Below, one piece after another: positions 14,324 through 24,999 of a DNA stretch of 64,000 nt. A program made the position numbers and the translations under genes. Numbering within the stretch: position 1 is the stretch's first letter; each line of letters starts with the position of its first letter. The notes beneath the pieces were generated by a model that ran no database searches, was not told the origin of the DNA, and saw only the letters and a list, made by a program, of their open reading frames with translations. This DNA comes from Echinometra lucunter (Eukaryota > Echinodermata > Echinoidea > Camarodonta > Echinometridae). Location: assembly GCA_029962745.1 (NCBI GenBank), contig CM057165.1, positions 1,272,593 through 1,336,592 on the forward strand. Direction: 5' to 3'.

Positions 14324-15085
14324 AATATTTGGCATCACCTGGGCCTGGGAGGGGAAAAGTGAACTTAATCACTGGGTCTCTTAAACCCTTGGGTCTCTCC
14401 TGATATAACTAACTTCAAGCTTTATAGGGGGAAATATAAATTTCTTGCATGATATTTTTATTAGTTTGTATTTCTAACTGTCATATGGATCATGATTTGT
14501 AATTTTCTCCAATGATAATGCAGGGAGCAATTCTACTTCTTTAGGTAGGGGTTTGAAATGAAATTGTAGGGTCATTAACTATGCATACTATTACTGTGTT
14601 TTGGGGTATGGGGGTCTGGGCCAAGATTTTGGATGCTCATGTGTTGCAGGCCCCTGCTAGTGTTGAGGTCTTGATATCCTCAGCCATAACTAATATTTGA
14701 ATTTTATTTTCATTTTGTTTACATTCTCAGCAGTGTAGTTAAATAAATCCCTGGTTTACACGTACATGTACATGTAGTTCATGTGATCAGCATACAACAC
14801 TGATTTTGATAATATGTTAAAAATAAAGTAAAATACTTGCAAAATCTGGACTAAAGAGAAATGAGTACAGATATTTTGTGTCCAGTTTTCAGTTTACTTC
14901 TGGCAATTTCAGTCTTTGCATTAGTTTGTCACCCTTTCTCACTTATTACCGATTTTCATAAAATTATTTTACTTCCTTCCTTGCAGGACCGTAAAGGTGT
15001 CAAATTTTCGGTACCGTTTGTGATTGCAAGCAGTGTGTTCTTTGGCGTCGCAGGATTGGCTCTTTTTGCTACGACATTTTCATGA
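6189..15085 (+). CDS. PIGK: GPI-anchor transamidase catalytic subunit (PIG-K/GPI8), nine coding exons
   Basis: PIG-K is the caspase-like cysteine protease of the ER GPI-transamidase complex. It cleaves the C-terminal GPI signal of proproteins and transfers them to GPI. Exons read in phase: 6189-6275, 9470-9523, 9971-10121, 10495-10571, 11046-11254, 11596-11713, 12246-12356, 13560-13829 and 14987-15085, giving 391 residues (human about 395). Residues 1-25 are a hydrophobic signal peptide. The legumain/C13 fold carries the catalytic His at about residue 162 ([10 protein letters not shown]) and Cys at about residue 204 ([10 protein letters not shown]). [11 protein letters not shown] and [19 protein letters not shown] follow in family order. 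The last exon encodes the C-terminal membrane helix. All junctions are GT-AG. Introns carry LINE, MITE and microsatellite debris and a decayed copy of exon 8 (see 13099). Confidence 0.95.
6800..7529 (+). mobile_element. 5'-truncated LINE 3' end in PIGK intron 1
   Basis: The reading frame at 6836-7057 carries [29 protein letters not shown] and [10 protein letters not shown]. These match the extreme C-terminus of the non-LTR reverse transcriptase seen intact at 59353-60630 (DFHLPKPRLSSFK, GPQLWNSVSVDIRQS). A stop and a ~470-bp 3' UTR follow, ending in aataaatatctatctatcta. Only the last part of ORF2 survives. The left limit is approximate. Confidence 0.75.
7668..7698. repeat. (GA)n microsatellite
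   Basis: A GA dinucleotide run in PIGK intron 1, followed by further GA-rich sequence to about 7735. It is non-coding. Confidence 0.9.
9684..9752. repeat. Imperfect hairpin in PIGK intron 2
   Basis: The left arm ggagccagaagggcgttaa and the right arm ttaatgcccttctggctctg form a stem of about 19 bp. A ~28-base loop lies between them and has a short inner pairing (cctatg/catag). It could be a very small MITE or simply a structured intronic RNA. No transcript evidence is available. Confidence 0.55.
12584..12625. repeat. Short palindrome (tatgcctccg...cggaggcat) in PIGK intron 7
   Basis: The arms attatgcctccg and ccggaggcattat surround a second nested palindrome (ccacc/ggtgg). This looks like the compact end of a common MITE family or a solo palindromic element. 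No coding content. Confidence 0.55.
12690..12828. mobile_element. MITE in PIGK intron 7
   Basis: A 139-bp element with terminal inverted repeats. The left end is ggggagcatttcatgaagag; the right end is its reverse complement with one or two mismatches, ending cgctcccc. The interior contains a second pairing (cagtgattttcactga). The size and termini fit a non-autonomous DNA element. Confidence 0.65.
13050..13192 (+). pseudogene. Decayed duplicate of PIGK exon 8 inside intron 7
   Basis: This segment copies the 3' end of intron 7 and the start of exon 8. The shared intronic tract is gctttcccatg. The coding part tgtccacagagagtctacaag matches the true exon at 13569 onward. The copy has lost the first few exon bases and six bases further in, and it carries an in-frame TAG where the true exon reads PKKTLVT. 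An AG acceptor survives at 13097-13098, but splicing to it would truncate the protein. Confidence 0.8.
14043..14322. repeat. (AGT)n microsatellite, about 280 bp, in PIGK intron 8
   Basis: A nearly pure AGT/GTA trinucleotide array with scattered GTG and GAA interruptions. The interruptions recur in a similar pattern, which suggests block duplication within the array. The long low-complexity ORFs it produces (polyV, polyY, polyL) are not genes. Confidence 0.95.
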
Positions 15086-15261
15086 CCCAAGGCTGATTAT
15101 CAACTATGGTATAGGTTAGGTTAATGATATTACTGTTATCTGGATTTACAAGGACATGTTCTTTTGCCCAGATGAATGTCCAACTGGAATATAACTGTTG
15201 TTCTAAGGATCAAAAGGATCAAAATGTTTCACCAATGCCATTACATTGGTAAATGGTTGGT

Positions 15262-15480
15262 TGGTTAATTTACCTGAATTCTAAGAAGCATGAGTATGCA
15301 TGTTAGTAAACAACCAGGGTATCGACAGCTTTAAGTCCCCTCTGAAGGACTTGGTAATGAGGATTAATAATTTACCAAAGGGCACTAGGGGAATCAAATT
15401 GGTTTCGAACCTGGGTACTCCCGGTTATGAGACCACTGCTTTATCCACTGAGCCGCAGCATCTCCTCAATATTTAATTAT
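15262..15480 (-). mobile_element. tRNA-headed SINE fragment
   Basis: Read on the minus strand, about 15465-15400 resembles a tRNA 5' region. It has an A-box-like GGCTCAGTGGATAAAG, an anticodon-loop-like segment tctcataac and a B-box-like GGTTCGAAACC. The acceptor stem halves do not pair, so it is not a functional tRNA gene. Downstream (leftward on the plus strand) sequence probably belongs to the SINE body. Ends are approximate. It lies just 3' of PIGK. Confidence 0.5.
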
Positions 15481-16190
15481 CAAAACGGAATAAATAAATT
15501 GCAGTTTCCACCCCTACACTTCCAAAAATTGTGATGAATTGTTGGTAGGTTTTATACACATTGTACTTGCACTATTCATGCCGTGCCTTGTTCCATCTTT
15601 TATTTCATATTCACATGTGACATGTACAGAGGTTTTATATAAAAAGCATTTTTATGTCATGTATGAACTGCAGATGTTGTAGTATCATAGGAAATACTTT
15701 CTGTGGAGTTCTGGTAAGAAGTTATTGGAGAAATGTAGTGATTGTGCATTTTTAATGACTGCAACTTTAGGTAATTTGAATGATATTATAGGTCAATTTC
15801 TTCAGATTTATTTTCAGCATTCAGCATTCTATTGAAAAAAAACAACACAAAACATTAGAAACTATATAAACTATATAAACAATAGCATGTATGCAGGTTT
15901 GAATGTTATGATCCCCTGATTTAACAGACATTGCCATCAGCACTTATGCGCTGAAATTGGTTTATCCTCTTCTTTATGTATTCATGGAGAGAGAAGTTTG
16001 AATTGGTTACCGTTTAGAGGGGTTTGGACAGCTAATCTTTTGAATGCATCAGCATCACCTCCCACTTGTCAGATTTCATCAGAAAGCGAAATCAATATTC
16101 AAATGTAAATTCTACGACAATCGTTCCTCCCGTTATGAAAATTCTCATCTAATAATTTTCTTTTCGTGACTGCAGAAAACGTGTTGCATT

Positions 16191-16472
16191 TCAACTAAAC
16201 TGCACTCGCGCCCAACTTAGCAGGCCTGAAACTTCTCTACTTACTGTTGTGTCTGCTGCACGGTTGCGGCATGGCCGCCTTCTCCAGCAAGAACAGCTCG
16301 CCGTGCAATTCCGGCCACAGCTCTTGCAGTGGCACCTCTTCTTGCCTGTCTGGTACCAACAAGACCCCATGCACATGCAGCTCACGGGGTCTTCACCTTC
16401 ATCCAGTGCTAAGGAAATGTCTGCCAGTGACATATCCGCAAATGACATGAATGACAACTCCTCTGGATCCAT
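16191..16472 (-). CDS. Short cysteine-rich ORF, function unknown
   Basis: A 93-residue frame starting MDPEELSFMSFADMSLADIS, acidic at first. A Cys cluster follows (CMCMGSCW, then CHCKSCGRNCTASCSCW and CRN). The spacing resembles the C-rich tails of some transposase-encoded proteins and CXC/TCR-type zinc-binding segments. It lies 3' of PIGK and on the same strand as the Mutator-like transposase and tandem array to its right, so it may be the C-terminal part of that element. No splice sites were confirmed. It could also be a pseudogene. Confidence 0.35.
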   Translation of the reverse strand: MDPEELSFMSFADMSLADISLALDEGEDPVSCMCMGSCWYQTGKKRCHCKSCGRNCTASCSCWRRRPCRNRAADTTVSREVSGLLSWARVQFS

Positions 16473-16719
16473 TCTATCAGATTAGAAAGTCTTTCTCTTG
16501 CGATAGCCACCCAAATTTGTTGAATAAATTACAAATGAAATAACTCGTCGATTATATCTCTAAGTATATCTTTAATTTAAATGAAAACTAATTTCACTTG
16601 AAGCTGAAATGATAAAGATATTGTTTATTTGAATAAATTTCAATTCATTTTCTATTCACCAGCATTATGAATACATGTACACAGCCTGATAGATGCTGTA
16701 GGGATTAAACTTCAATACC

Positions 16720-19290
16720 TAATAGAAGTTGACTAAAGCATGAAAGTCGGCTATTACAGGCATTAGTCCTTCAAGCATTTGACTTGACATTTCTCTGACC
16801 AAAGCATGAAAGTCGGCTATTACAGGCCTCAGTCCTTCAAGCGTGTGACTTGACATTTCTCTGACTAAAGCATGAAAGTCGGCTATAACAGGCATTAGTC
16901 CTTCAAGCCTTTGACTTGGCATTTCTCTGTTCCTCGATGCAGCTTGATTCTTTCTCACCAATGAGAAGGTCTCCTGCGCTGATGATGGTGGTTGGTTGTG
17001 CTGATGAATTGCCTGGAACATACTGATGCATATGGTGCATTATTTGGAGTATTCCATCAGTGATGTTTTCATTCTCAGTGAGCACACCCAAGTTGACCTA
17101 CATGTGTTGATCTCTTGATAAGAACAAAAAAGGAAGAAAATCTCTTCTCATCTCCTGTATGACCTTTCCCCTCAAACGTGTAAGATCGTCGTTGACGCAG
17201 ACGTGTCGGAGCTCCTTCAATACTTGATAGAAGTTGACTAAAGCATGAAAGTCGGCTATTACAGGCATTAGTCCTTCAAGCGTTTGACTTGACATTTCTC
17301 TGAATAAAGTATGAAAGTCTGCTATTACAGGCATTAGTCCTTCAAGCATTTCACTTGACATTTCTCTGACTAAAGCATGAAAGTCGGCTATTACAGGCAT
17401 TATTCCTTCAAGCCTTTGACTTGGCATTTCTCTGACTAAAGCATGAAAGTCGGCTATTACAGGCATTAGTCCTTCAAGCCTTTGACTTGGCATTTCTCTG
17501 TTACTCGATGCAGCTTGATTCTCTCTCACCAATGAGAAGGTCTCCTGCGCTGATGATGGTGGTTGGTTGTGCTGATGAATGGCCAGGAACATACTGATGC
17601 ATATGGTGCATTATTTTGAGTATGCCATCAGTAGTGTTTTCGTTTTCATTGAGAACACCTAAGTTGCCCTGCATGTGGTGATCCCCAGATGATAGGAAAA
17701 AAAGGAAGAAAATCTCTTCTCATCTCCTGTATGACCTTTCCCCTCAAACGTGTAAGATCGTCGTTGACGTAGACGTATCGGAGCCTCCTTCAATACCTGA
17801 TAGAAGTTGACTAAAGCATGAAAGTCGGCTATTACAGGCATTAGTCCTTCAAGCGTTTGACTTGACATTTCTCTGAATAAAGTATGAAAGTCTGCTATTA
17901 CAGGCATTAGTCCTTCAAGCATTTCACTTGACATTTCTCTGACTAAAGCATGAAAGTCGGCTATTACAGGCATTATTCCTTCAAGCCTTTGACTTGGCAT
18001 TTCTCTGACTAAAGCATGAAAGTCGGCTATTACAGGCATTAGTCCTTCAAGCCTTTGACTTGGCATTTCTCTGTTACTCGATGCAGCTTGATTCTCTCTC
18101 ACCAATGAGAAGGTCTCCTGCGCTGATGATGGTGGTTGGTTGTGCTGATGAATGGCCAGGAACATACTGATGCATATGGTGCATTATTTTGAGTATGCCA
18201 TCAGTAGTGTTTTCGTTTTCATTGAGAACACCTAAGTTGCCCTGCATGTGGTGATCCCCAGATGATAGGAAAAAAAGGAAGAAAATCTCTTCTCATCTCC
18301 TGTATGACCTTTCCCCTCAAACGTGTAAGATCGTCGTTGACGTAGACGTATCGGAGCCTCCTTCAATACCTGATAGAAGTTGACTAAAGCATGAAAGTCG
18401 GCTATTACAGGCATTAGTCCTTCAAGCGTTTGACTTGACATTTCTCTGAATAAAGTATGAAAGTCTGCTATTACAGGCATTAGTCCTTCAAGCATTTCAC
18501 TTGACATTTCTCTGACTAAAGCATGAAAGTCGGCTATTACAGGCATTATTCCTTCAAGCCTTTGACTTGGCATTTCTCTGACTAAAGCATGAAAGTCGGC
18601 TATTACAGGCATTAGTCCTTCAAGCCTTTGACTTGGCATTTCTCTGTTACTCGATGCAGCTTGATTCTCTCTCACCAATGAGAAGGTCTCCTGCGCTGAT
18701 GATGGTGGTTGGTTGTGCTGATGAATGGCCAGGAACATACTGATGCATATGGTGCATTATTTTGAGTATGCCATCAGTAGTGTTTTCGTTTTCATTGAGA
18801 ACACCTAAGTTGCCCTGCATGTGGTGATCCCCAGATGATAGGAAAAAAAGGAAGAAAATCTCTTCTCATCTCCTGTATGACCTTTCCCCTCAAACGTGTA
18901 AGATCGTCGTTGACGTAGACGTATCGGAGCCTCCTTCAATACCTGATAGAAGTTGACTAAAGCATGAAAGTCGGCTATTACAGGCATTAGTCCTTCAAGC
19001 GTTTGACTTGACATTTCTCTGAATAAAGTATGAAAGTCGGCTATTACAGGCATTAGTCCTTCAAGCATTTCACTTGACATTTCTCTGACTAAAGCATGAA
19101 AGTCGGCTATTACAGGCATTAGTCCTTCAAGCATTTGACTTGACATTTCTCTGTTGCTCGATGCAGCTTGATTCTTTCTCACCAATGAGAAGGTCTCCTG
19201 CGCTGATGATGGTGGTTGGTTGTGCTGATGAATGGCCTGGAACAAACTGATGCATATGGTGCATTATTTGGAGTATTCCATCAGTGATGT
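16720..19290 (-). repeat. Nested tandem array: 66-bp units inside ~573-bp higher-order units
   Basis: The basic 66-bp unit encodes a 22-residue repeat on the minus strand (LMPVIADFHALVREMSSQ plus LEG). Three to five units, with a unique spacer, form a 561-573-bp block. Two blocks (17659-18231 and 18232-18804) appear identical. Neighbouring blocks (about 17098-17658 and 18805-19300) and a partial block at 16720-17100 differ slightly. The spacer includes the frame MHQYVPG and NQPPSSAQETFSLV. The array directly continues the broken transposase on its right, so the repeats probably grew out of that element. Frames are interrupted between blocks; no single long protein is encoded. Confidence 0.85.
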
Positions 19291-20234
19291 TTTCATTCTC
19301 AGTGAGCACACCCAAGTTGACTTTCCCATATTTTGCTGACAGCACTGAAGCAACTCCATGCAAAGACGAATGCCCCAAGCCTCATCCAAGTCCCGTCACA
19401 TGTAACAGAGACATCAGTAACATTTTCCTTGTCGCGTAGTGCAGCCGCTGCCCGTTGCATGGATGCAGATGCAACTTTCTTCGTTGCCCTAGTTAACTTT
19501 TTCATGTTCTGTTTCCAGGCCTTGTTTGTCATTGTACAAGGGATGTTCATCATCCCACAAAACATTCTTGCACCTGAAAGTCCCTTTCCAATTGTCCTCA
19601 TTGCTGTGGTGAATCGCAGATTCACATCATAATTATGCCGTCCGCGTCTCGGTGTAGATGTCGACACCTTTTTTGCTGTATTGAAAGTATGCTCTTTTTT
19701 ACAATTAGCACACTGGAAGGCTAGTTTAGCAGCAATGCCACTAGATTTGCTTGTAACTTGTCCTAAATAAACATGTCCTCCACACTGACAGTAACAGAAA
19801 GAATGTAGAGCATTTGCAAGGCAGTCAAGATCAATTATTCTATATCTATGTACATTATGTAAACTTCCAATACATGACATATTCATACTGTCATCAGTAT
19901 CTGAGCAAGAAGATTCTTCCTGGATATGGCTATCCTTATTTCCTTCTAATTTACCTATTTTTGCCTGAAATGATGCATAATCATCTAACTTACGTTTAGA
20001 TGCACTGATTGGAGTTGACATACCTTCACTAGAGTTAGTAGTACTTATACTAACGTTACATGTAGATGTAGATGTAGTGGCAATCGCATTTGAAACAGCT
20101 TCAGTCCCACTCGTTTTCAGCTGTGCTGGCACAGAGCTTTCAGAGTCCACTTCCAACTCTGAAAGGTGTCCTGTATGTTGATTTCCATGAAATCTTCTCT
20201 TTTTACTCTTATAAGGTCCATATTTCTTCCCCAT
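19290..20234 (-). pseudogene. Mutator-like transposase, N-terminal part with frameshift
   Basis: The frame starts MGKKYGPYKSKKRRFHGNQH and runs about 290 residues. It has the layout of metazoan Mutator-like transposase-domain proteins: a basic N-terminus, a Ser/Thr-rich linker, YRIIDLDCL, a Cys4-type motif (CYCQCGGH, then CANCKKEH), YDVNLRFTTAMRTIGKGLSG, and VSVTCDGTWMR near the catalytic region. At the CCCC run 19373-19376 the frame shifts by one base; the continuation HSSLHGVASVLSAKYGKV is in another frame. After that the sequence runs into the 573-bp repeat array and the rest of the transposase is missing. It is therefore non-functional as it stands. Confidence 0.75.
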
Positions 20235-20734
20235 ACTGATGGAATTTTAATAACTAGCACTGAAACTAAGGTACAAATACTCCAGCTCAACTTGGATAGG
20301 TATCAGGGTAGCTGCATTGTATAACACATGGCACTATGCCATGCACAGTTAAAAGCCATTATATCATATCTAAAAATAGCTGCACAGGGACTGTGGGAGG
20401 TTCTATTTGAAGGTAGGGGTATCAACTTCACAGTGATAAAGGAAAAAACTGGATCTTCCAGCTAGAAAGGGTGTAGAAATGGCGAGGTTTTGAAGATGTG
20501 CAGGCTGTTGCCATGGTAACCAAAAGTAAACAAATGTGCATTGGTGATGGAAAAGTGTTATTTTAGCTCTTTTTAATTGTTTTTTTCACATTTTTTTTAA
20601 TGAATCATGTTTCTACACAGCCTAAAGAACAATTTGATGCTAAAATTAAAAAATTGATTTTTCAGTGCTAATAAGGCACTTATAACCTTAAAGAGAATAC
20701 CGGTACCAAAGAGAAACACTTTGATGTGCATTAA

Positions 20735-21141
20735 CCCATTCATGACAGGAATTATTTGAGTCCTGATTTGATCAGCTTTTTTTCTTCAAATTGGCAACAC
20801 CAACATTTTTATTTTATTGCTACATTTTTCTTATAAAACATCATGTATCTGAAATAAAAATAAATTGACAAAAAGTATGATAAGAGGTCAAAAGTTGCCA
20901 ATTTGCAGGGTAAAAGAGTGATTTTAAACTTTCAGTGACATTGCCAATTTAAGGATTATAATGCTTATTTTCCTTTTAAAAATTTTCAGCATCAAACAAC
21001 AAATACTGATGCAACCAAAATGGGCATAGTTTGTGTAGAATTTTTTGCTCTTTCTGCTCATGTATTTGGTATGATTTTTAGAGCTTTGCATCAAAAGTTA
21101 TTAGGCCAAACCACAAAATGTGGACCTCTGTCACGAATGGG
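20735..21141. mobile_element. piggyBac-like MITE, copy 2 (inverted)
   Basis: A 407-bp relative of the element at 4372-4779 in the opposite orientation. It begins CCCATTCATGACAG, ends CTGTCACGAATGGG and is flanked by TTAA at 20731-20734 and 21142-21145. The two copies share the full internal sequence with scattered substitutions. No ORF. Confidence 0.8.
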
Positions 21142-21519
21142 TTAAACTGTAACTATTATCACTACTGTGAGTTTATAATGATGGTTTTGTTTCATTGGTT
21201 AGCAACTGAAACATGATGTATGGTTATAGTAACATCCAGAGTTTATAGCCATTTACTCCACATCCAGTGAAGCCAATCACTACAAAAGCGATGTAGCAAA
21301 GGCTTTCTGATACTGATACAAGTCCATGCACTATTGGGTGTTGTGTCTAAGTGCTATATGTTATTAAAAGCTCTTGATGTTTGAAACCATGGAAGCATTT
21401 ACTCCATTTCGGTCATGGTTCCCAAATTTCCTCTTCTCAATTCTCAGTTTACTTTGATTGAGATGGCAGCTGACATTTTGTCCATTCCGTTATGCGTAAC
21501 TCGTGCAGGATTAGTTGAC

Positions 21520-23200
21520 TGTCAACCAGTCAATGAAGTATGGACTCTCTCACTTCTTTTGCTTAGTCCATTTAGCCCTAGCATTTCTCATTGTCTCCTG
21601 TTCGGGTATGACGTTCTTTGCCCAGCTAGACATAAGATCCTCGAGGATTTGTATGGAATACGACCCTGCCTGCCACAATTTAACTGAGGGATGAGCTCCC
21701 TCAACTCACAACCAGTCAATGAAGTCTGGACTCTTTCACTTCTTTTGCCTAGTCCATTTATCCCTAGCATTTCTCATTGTCTCCTGTTCAGGTATGACGT
21801 TCTTTGCCCAGCTAGACATAAGATCCTCGAGGATTTGTATGGAATACGACCCTGCCTGCCACATTTTAACTGAGGGATGAGCTCCCTCAACTCACAACCA
21901 GTCAATGAAGTCTGGACTCTTTCACTTCTTTTGCCTAGTCAATTTATCCCTAGCATTTCTCATTGTCTTCTGTTTGGGTATGACGTTCTTTGCCCAGCTA
22001 GGCACAAGATCCTTAACAATCTGTATGGAATACAACCCTGCCTGCCATGATTTAACTGTTGCAGTTGTTGGGGGCATAAGGGTGGCTCACCTTTATTAAA
22101 ATGTATCATGGTTTCTGTATCATAACTGTTATGCATTCTTACCACCTCTTTCCTACATGTAGGTGGCGATAAATAATTTTGCCTTTTCGGACATTTAGTT
22201 GGATTATTTAGTTGTGGCTATATATGGCGAGTCGAAATAGAATGCCTTGTAGATGGGGAAATACCAGGGGGGATAAGCTCCCTTAACTCACCACCAGTCA
22301 GTGAAGTCTGTACTTGTGCATTTGTGCACCAACCATAGATGTATCACTATCTGAGAGTAAAAGAAGCTCATCACTTCCTGATTTTTCTTTCTATGATAAC
22401 ACAAAAAGAAAGAAAAATACACAAAATGAAGAAATTCATTCATGCGAATAATTCATATTTATTACAGAAAAAATATATATTTTTTTTTACTGATGCAGAT
22501 GTTGTGGGCATTGGGGTAGCTCACCTTTATTCAAGTGTATCATGGTTTCTGGAATAACTATTATGCCTCCTGACCACCTCTGTCCTAGTTGTCTCAGACA
22601 TTCAGTTGGTTTATTTGATTGTGGCTATTTATGCAGAGTCAAAATGAATGCCTTGTAGACAGGGAAATACCCAGGGGGATGAGCTCCCTCAAATCACCAC
22701 CAGTCAATGAAGTCTGGACTCTTTCACTTCTTTCACCTAGTCTATTTAACCCTAGCATATTTCGTTGCTTCCTGTTCGGGTATGACGTTCTTTGTCCAGC
22801 TAGACATACATGTAAGATTCTCAGAGATCTGTATAGAATACAACCTTGCCTGCCACAATTGAACTGAGGGATGAGCTCCCTCAACTCACCACCAGTCAAT
22901 GAAGTCTGGACTCTTTCACTTCTTTCACCTAGTCTATTTAACCCTAGCATATCTCGTTGCTTCCTGTTCGGGTATGACGTTCTTTGCCCAGCTAGACATA
23001 CATGTAAGATTCTCAGGGATCTGTATAGAATACAACCTTGCCTGCCACAATTGAACTGAGGGATGAGCTCCCTCAACTCACCATCAGTCAATGAAGTCTG
23101 AACTCTTTCAGTTGTTTTTCCTAGCCCTAGCATTTCTCGTTTTCTCCTGTTAGAGTGCAATGTTCTTTGCCTTGCTAGACATAAAATCCTTAAGGACTTT
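21520..23200. repeat. 186/192-bp tandem repeats in two blocks
   Basis: Units beginning atgagctccctcaactca recur at 21691 and 21877 (period 186) and at 22679, 22871 and 23063 (period 192; the extra six bases are an acatgt-type insertion). Each unit contains ctcctgttcgggtatgacgt and a ctgcctgccac tract. Read on the minus strand the units give RVQTSLTGGELRELIPQ-like repeats, which may descend from a transposon protein. I do not recognise the parent family. Confidence 0.8.
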
Positions 23201-23490
23201 TCAAATGTATTACAGTTTCTGGCATAACTATTTGGGGTTCTGATCGCCTCTGTCCTAGTTGGCGATAAATAATTTTGCCTTTTCGGACATTTAGTTGGTT
23301 TATTTAGTTGTGGCTATTTATGGCGAGTCGAAATAGAATGCCTTGTAGATGGGGAAATACCAGGGGGATAAGCTCCCTTAACTCACCACCAGTCAGTGAA
23401 GTCTGTACTTGTGCATTTGTGCACCAACCATAGATGTATCACTATCTGAGAGTAAAAGAAGCTCATCACTTCCTGATTTTTCTTCCTATG
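22164..23490. repeat. Direct duplication, offset about 1.1 kb
   Basis: The segment 22164-22390 (ggcgataaataattttgcct through the cttcctgatttttctt tract) recurs almost unchanged at 23263-23485. The block therefore duplicated in tandem together with the 192-bp repeats between the copies. Non-coding. Confidence 0.75.
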
Positions 23491-24128
23491 ATTACACAAA
23501 AAGAAGAAGAAAAAAAAAGAAGTACAGCAAATCCATAAATTCAATTTTGAGGAGCAAGTTAGCTTTAGGGAAGAAACTTGTGTTTCGTCACTATACATTA
23601 GGCCAACATGTTACAGGTTACAGGGGCGCAATACTGCAAAAATAAACGAACATGCAAATAACACATGAAAAAGACCATTTAGCACGAATTTCTGCTTCAT
23701 TAATAAATAATTTCTCAAACAAAATGTTGGATTCGAATAAAATTCTATTATTCTAACAAATCTCTATTCCCAATTTCCATAATCTAGCATTTGTATGCAT
23801 ACTGTGTATATGGTTACATACAGATATTTATATAGTATTGAATACACCACCAAAGTCACAAAAACATCTTAATGGTGAAAAATATGGTACATACATAAAG
23901 AAATATGTAAGCATAACATGCCTTCAAGTTTGTCACATAAAGCTGGACAAAAGATTCATGTAAGACGTAAGATCATTCAAATGGCGAATCCTTGCTTTCT
24001 CTCCTCCTTCCTTCCGGATGGAATTTACACTGAAATACATAATGTTGAAACTGTCAGAGCAGACTCACCAATAACTGCTCAAGGGCAGAGTCGCTCGTAT
24101 ACTCGGGAAAATCTCGGCAGCAGTCTTG

Positions 24129-24907
24129 TCATGTCTTCCTATTGGCCAGCAGCTGGAATTCTGCCTGCACGCAGTTCGGACCCTTGAGACGTTTTGCTGC
24201 AGCTTTCATCTCTTCGAACTCCAGCTTGCCATTGACAACCTTGGTCAGAAGTGCATACTTATCTTTCTCTTTGAGTCCTTGTAGATTGTAGATGCATACA
24301 TTGCATTACACCAAATTTACTTGTTAGTAGGCATTTTTCACTTGTTGATATTTCAAAACGCACCTAACATAACACCCATTCCACAAATATTCACATAAGA
24401 TATTAGGGGGAAAAAAGGTTTCAATCTAAAGACCTACACATGTGGTAGTTTTATTGGTGCCTAGAACACTGGTAAACAAATATTGCAAAGAAAATTCTCA
24501 TGGTAACTGGTGAGGTATGCATAATATAATCAACAGCTTTTCATTTAGTACTTTTTCCATTTATGATATGACTTCTATATAGCACTTGAAAAACTTGGAC
24601 CATCAAAAATTAAGTGCTGAAGATTATTTTTATTGCTGAAGTAAATGGCAGTGTTTTCAAATGTAATCAATGCAATGGCAAATTCTTCACTTGAAGAAAT
24701 TGCTTCATAATAACAAATAAACAATAGCTAAGATTTCTGCAACTGCATAACATCAAAAGTAACAAGAGTGTATTATGTAAAACTTACAGTTTGCTTCAGC
24801 GCTTTCCCTTTCTTCTCCTCATACAGGGTGAATAGCCTTTCCAATTTGGTATAACATCTTCTGCTGTACAGGGCAATTTGGAAGGTTACCTCCAAATTCT
24901 TTCTATC
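24129..24907 (-). CDS. Unidentified coding fragment, two candidate exons
   Basis: Candidate exon A (24907-24788) is open in one frame only, sits between an AG acceptor and a GTAAGT donor, and encodes 40 residues including VTFQIALYSRRCYTKLERLF and TLYEEKKGKALKQ. Candidate exon B (24277-24129) encodes LKEKDKYALLTKVVNGKLEF and EEMKAAAKRLKGPN, then a stop. Both look like real helical, charged protein. However, A ends in phase 0 while B seems to need phase 1, so an intervening exon is missing from my model or the gene is broken. I do not recognise the family. Confidence 0.4.
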
Positions 24908-24999
24908 CTATGTAAATTTACAAATCAAGATTAATAACAATAATGATAAAAATCCATTTAAAAGCACCTTTTCAATAAAGATACATAGTGCAAAATGGA

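Noticed and set aside
13994..14338. Possible transmembrane or low-complexity secreted protein
   Set aside because: It is microsatellite translation only.
14003..14372. Long ORFs encoding polyV, polyY and polyL
   Set aside because: They are by-products of the (AGT)n array; there is no non-repetitive protein sequence and the region is inside a PIGK intron.
15400..15470. tRNA-Met-like gene on the minus strand
   Set aside because: The internal boxes and a CAT in the loop are present, but the acceptor stem halves do not match; a SINE head is more likely.
16720..19290. Regularly spaced repeats resembling a CRISPR array
   Set aside because: The repeats are 66-bp direct units without unique spacers, in an intron-bearing animal genome next to a transposase; no cas genes.
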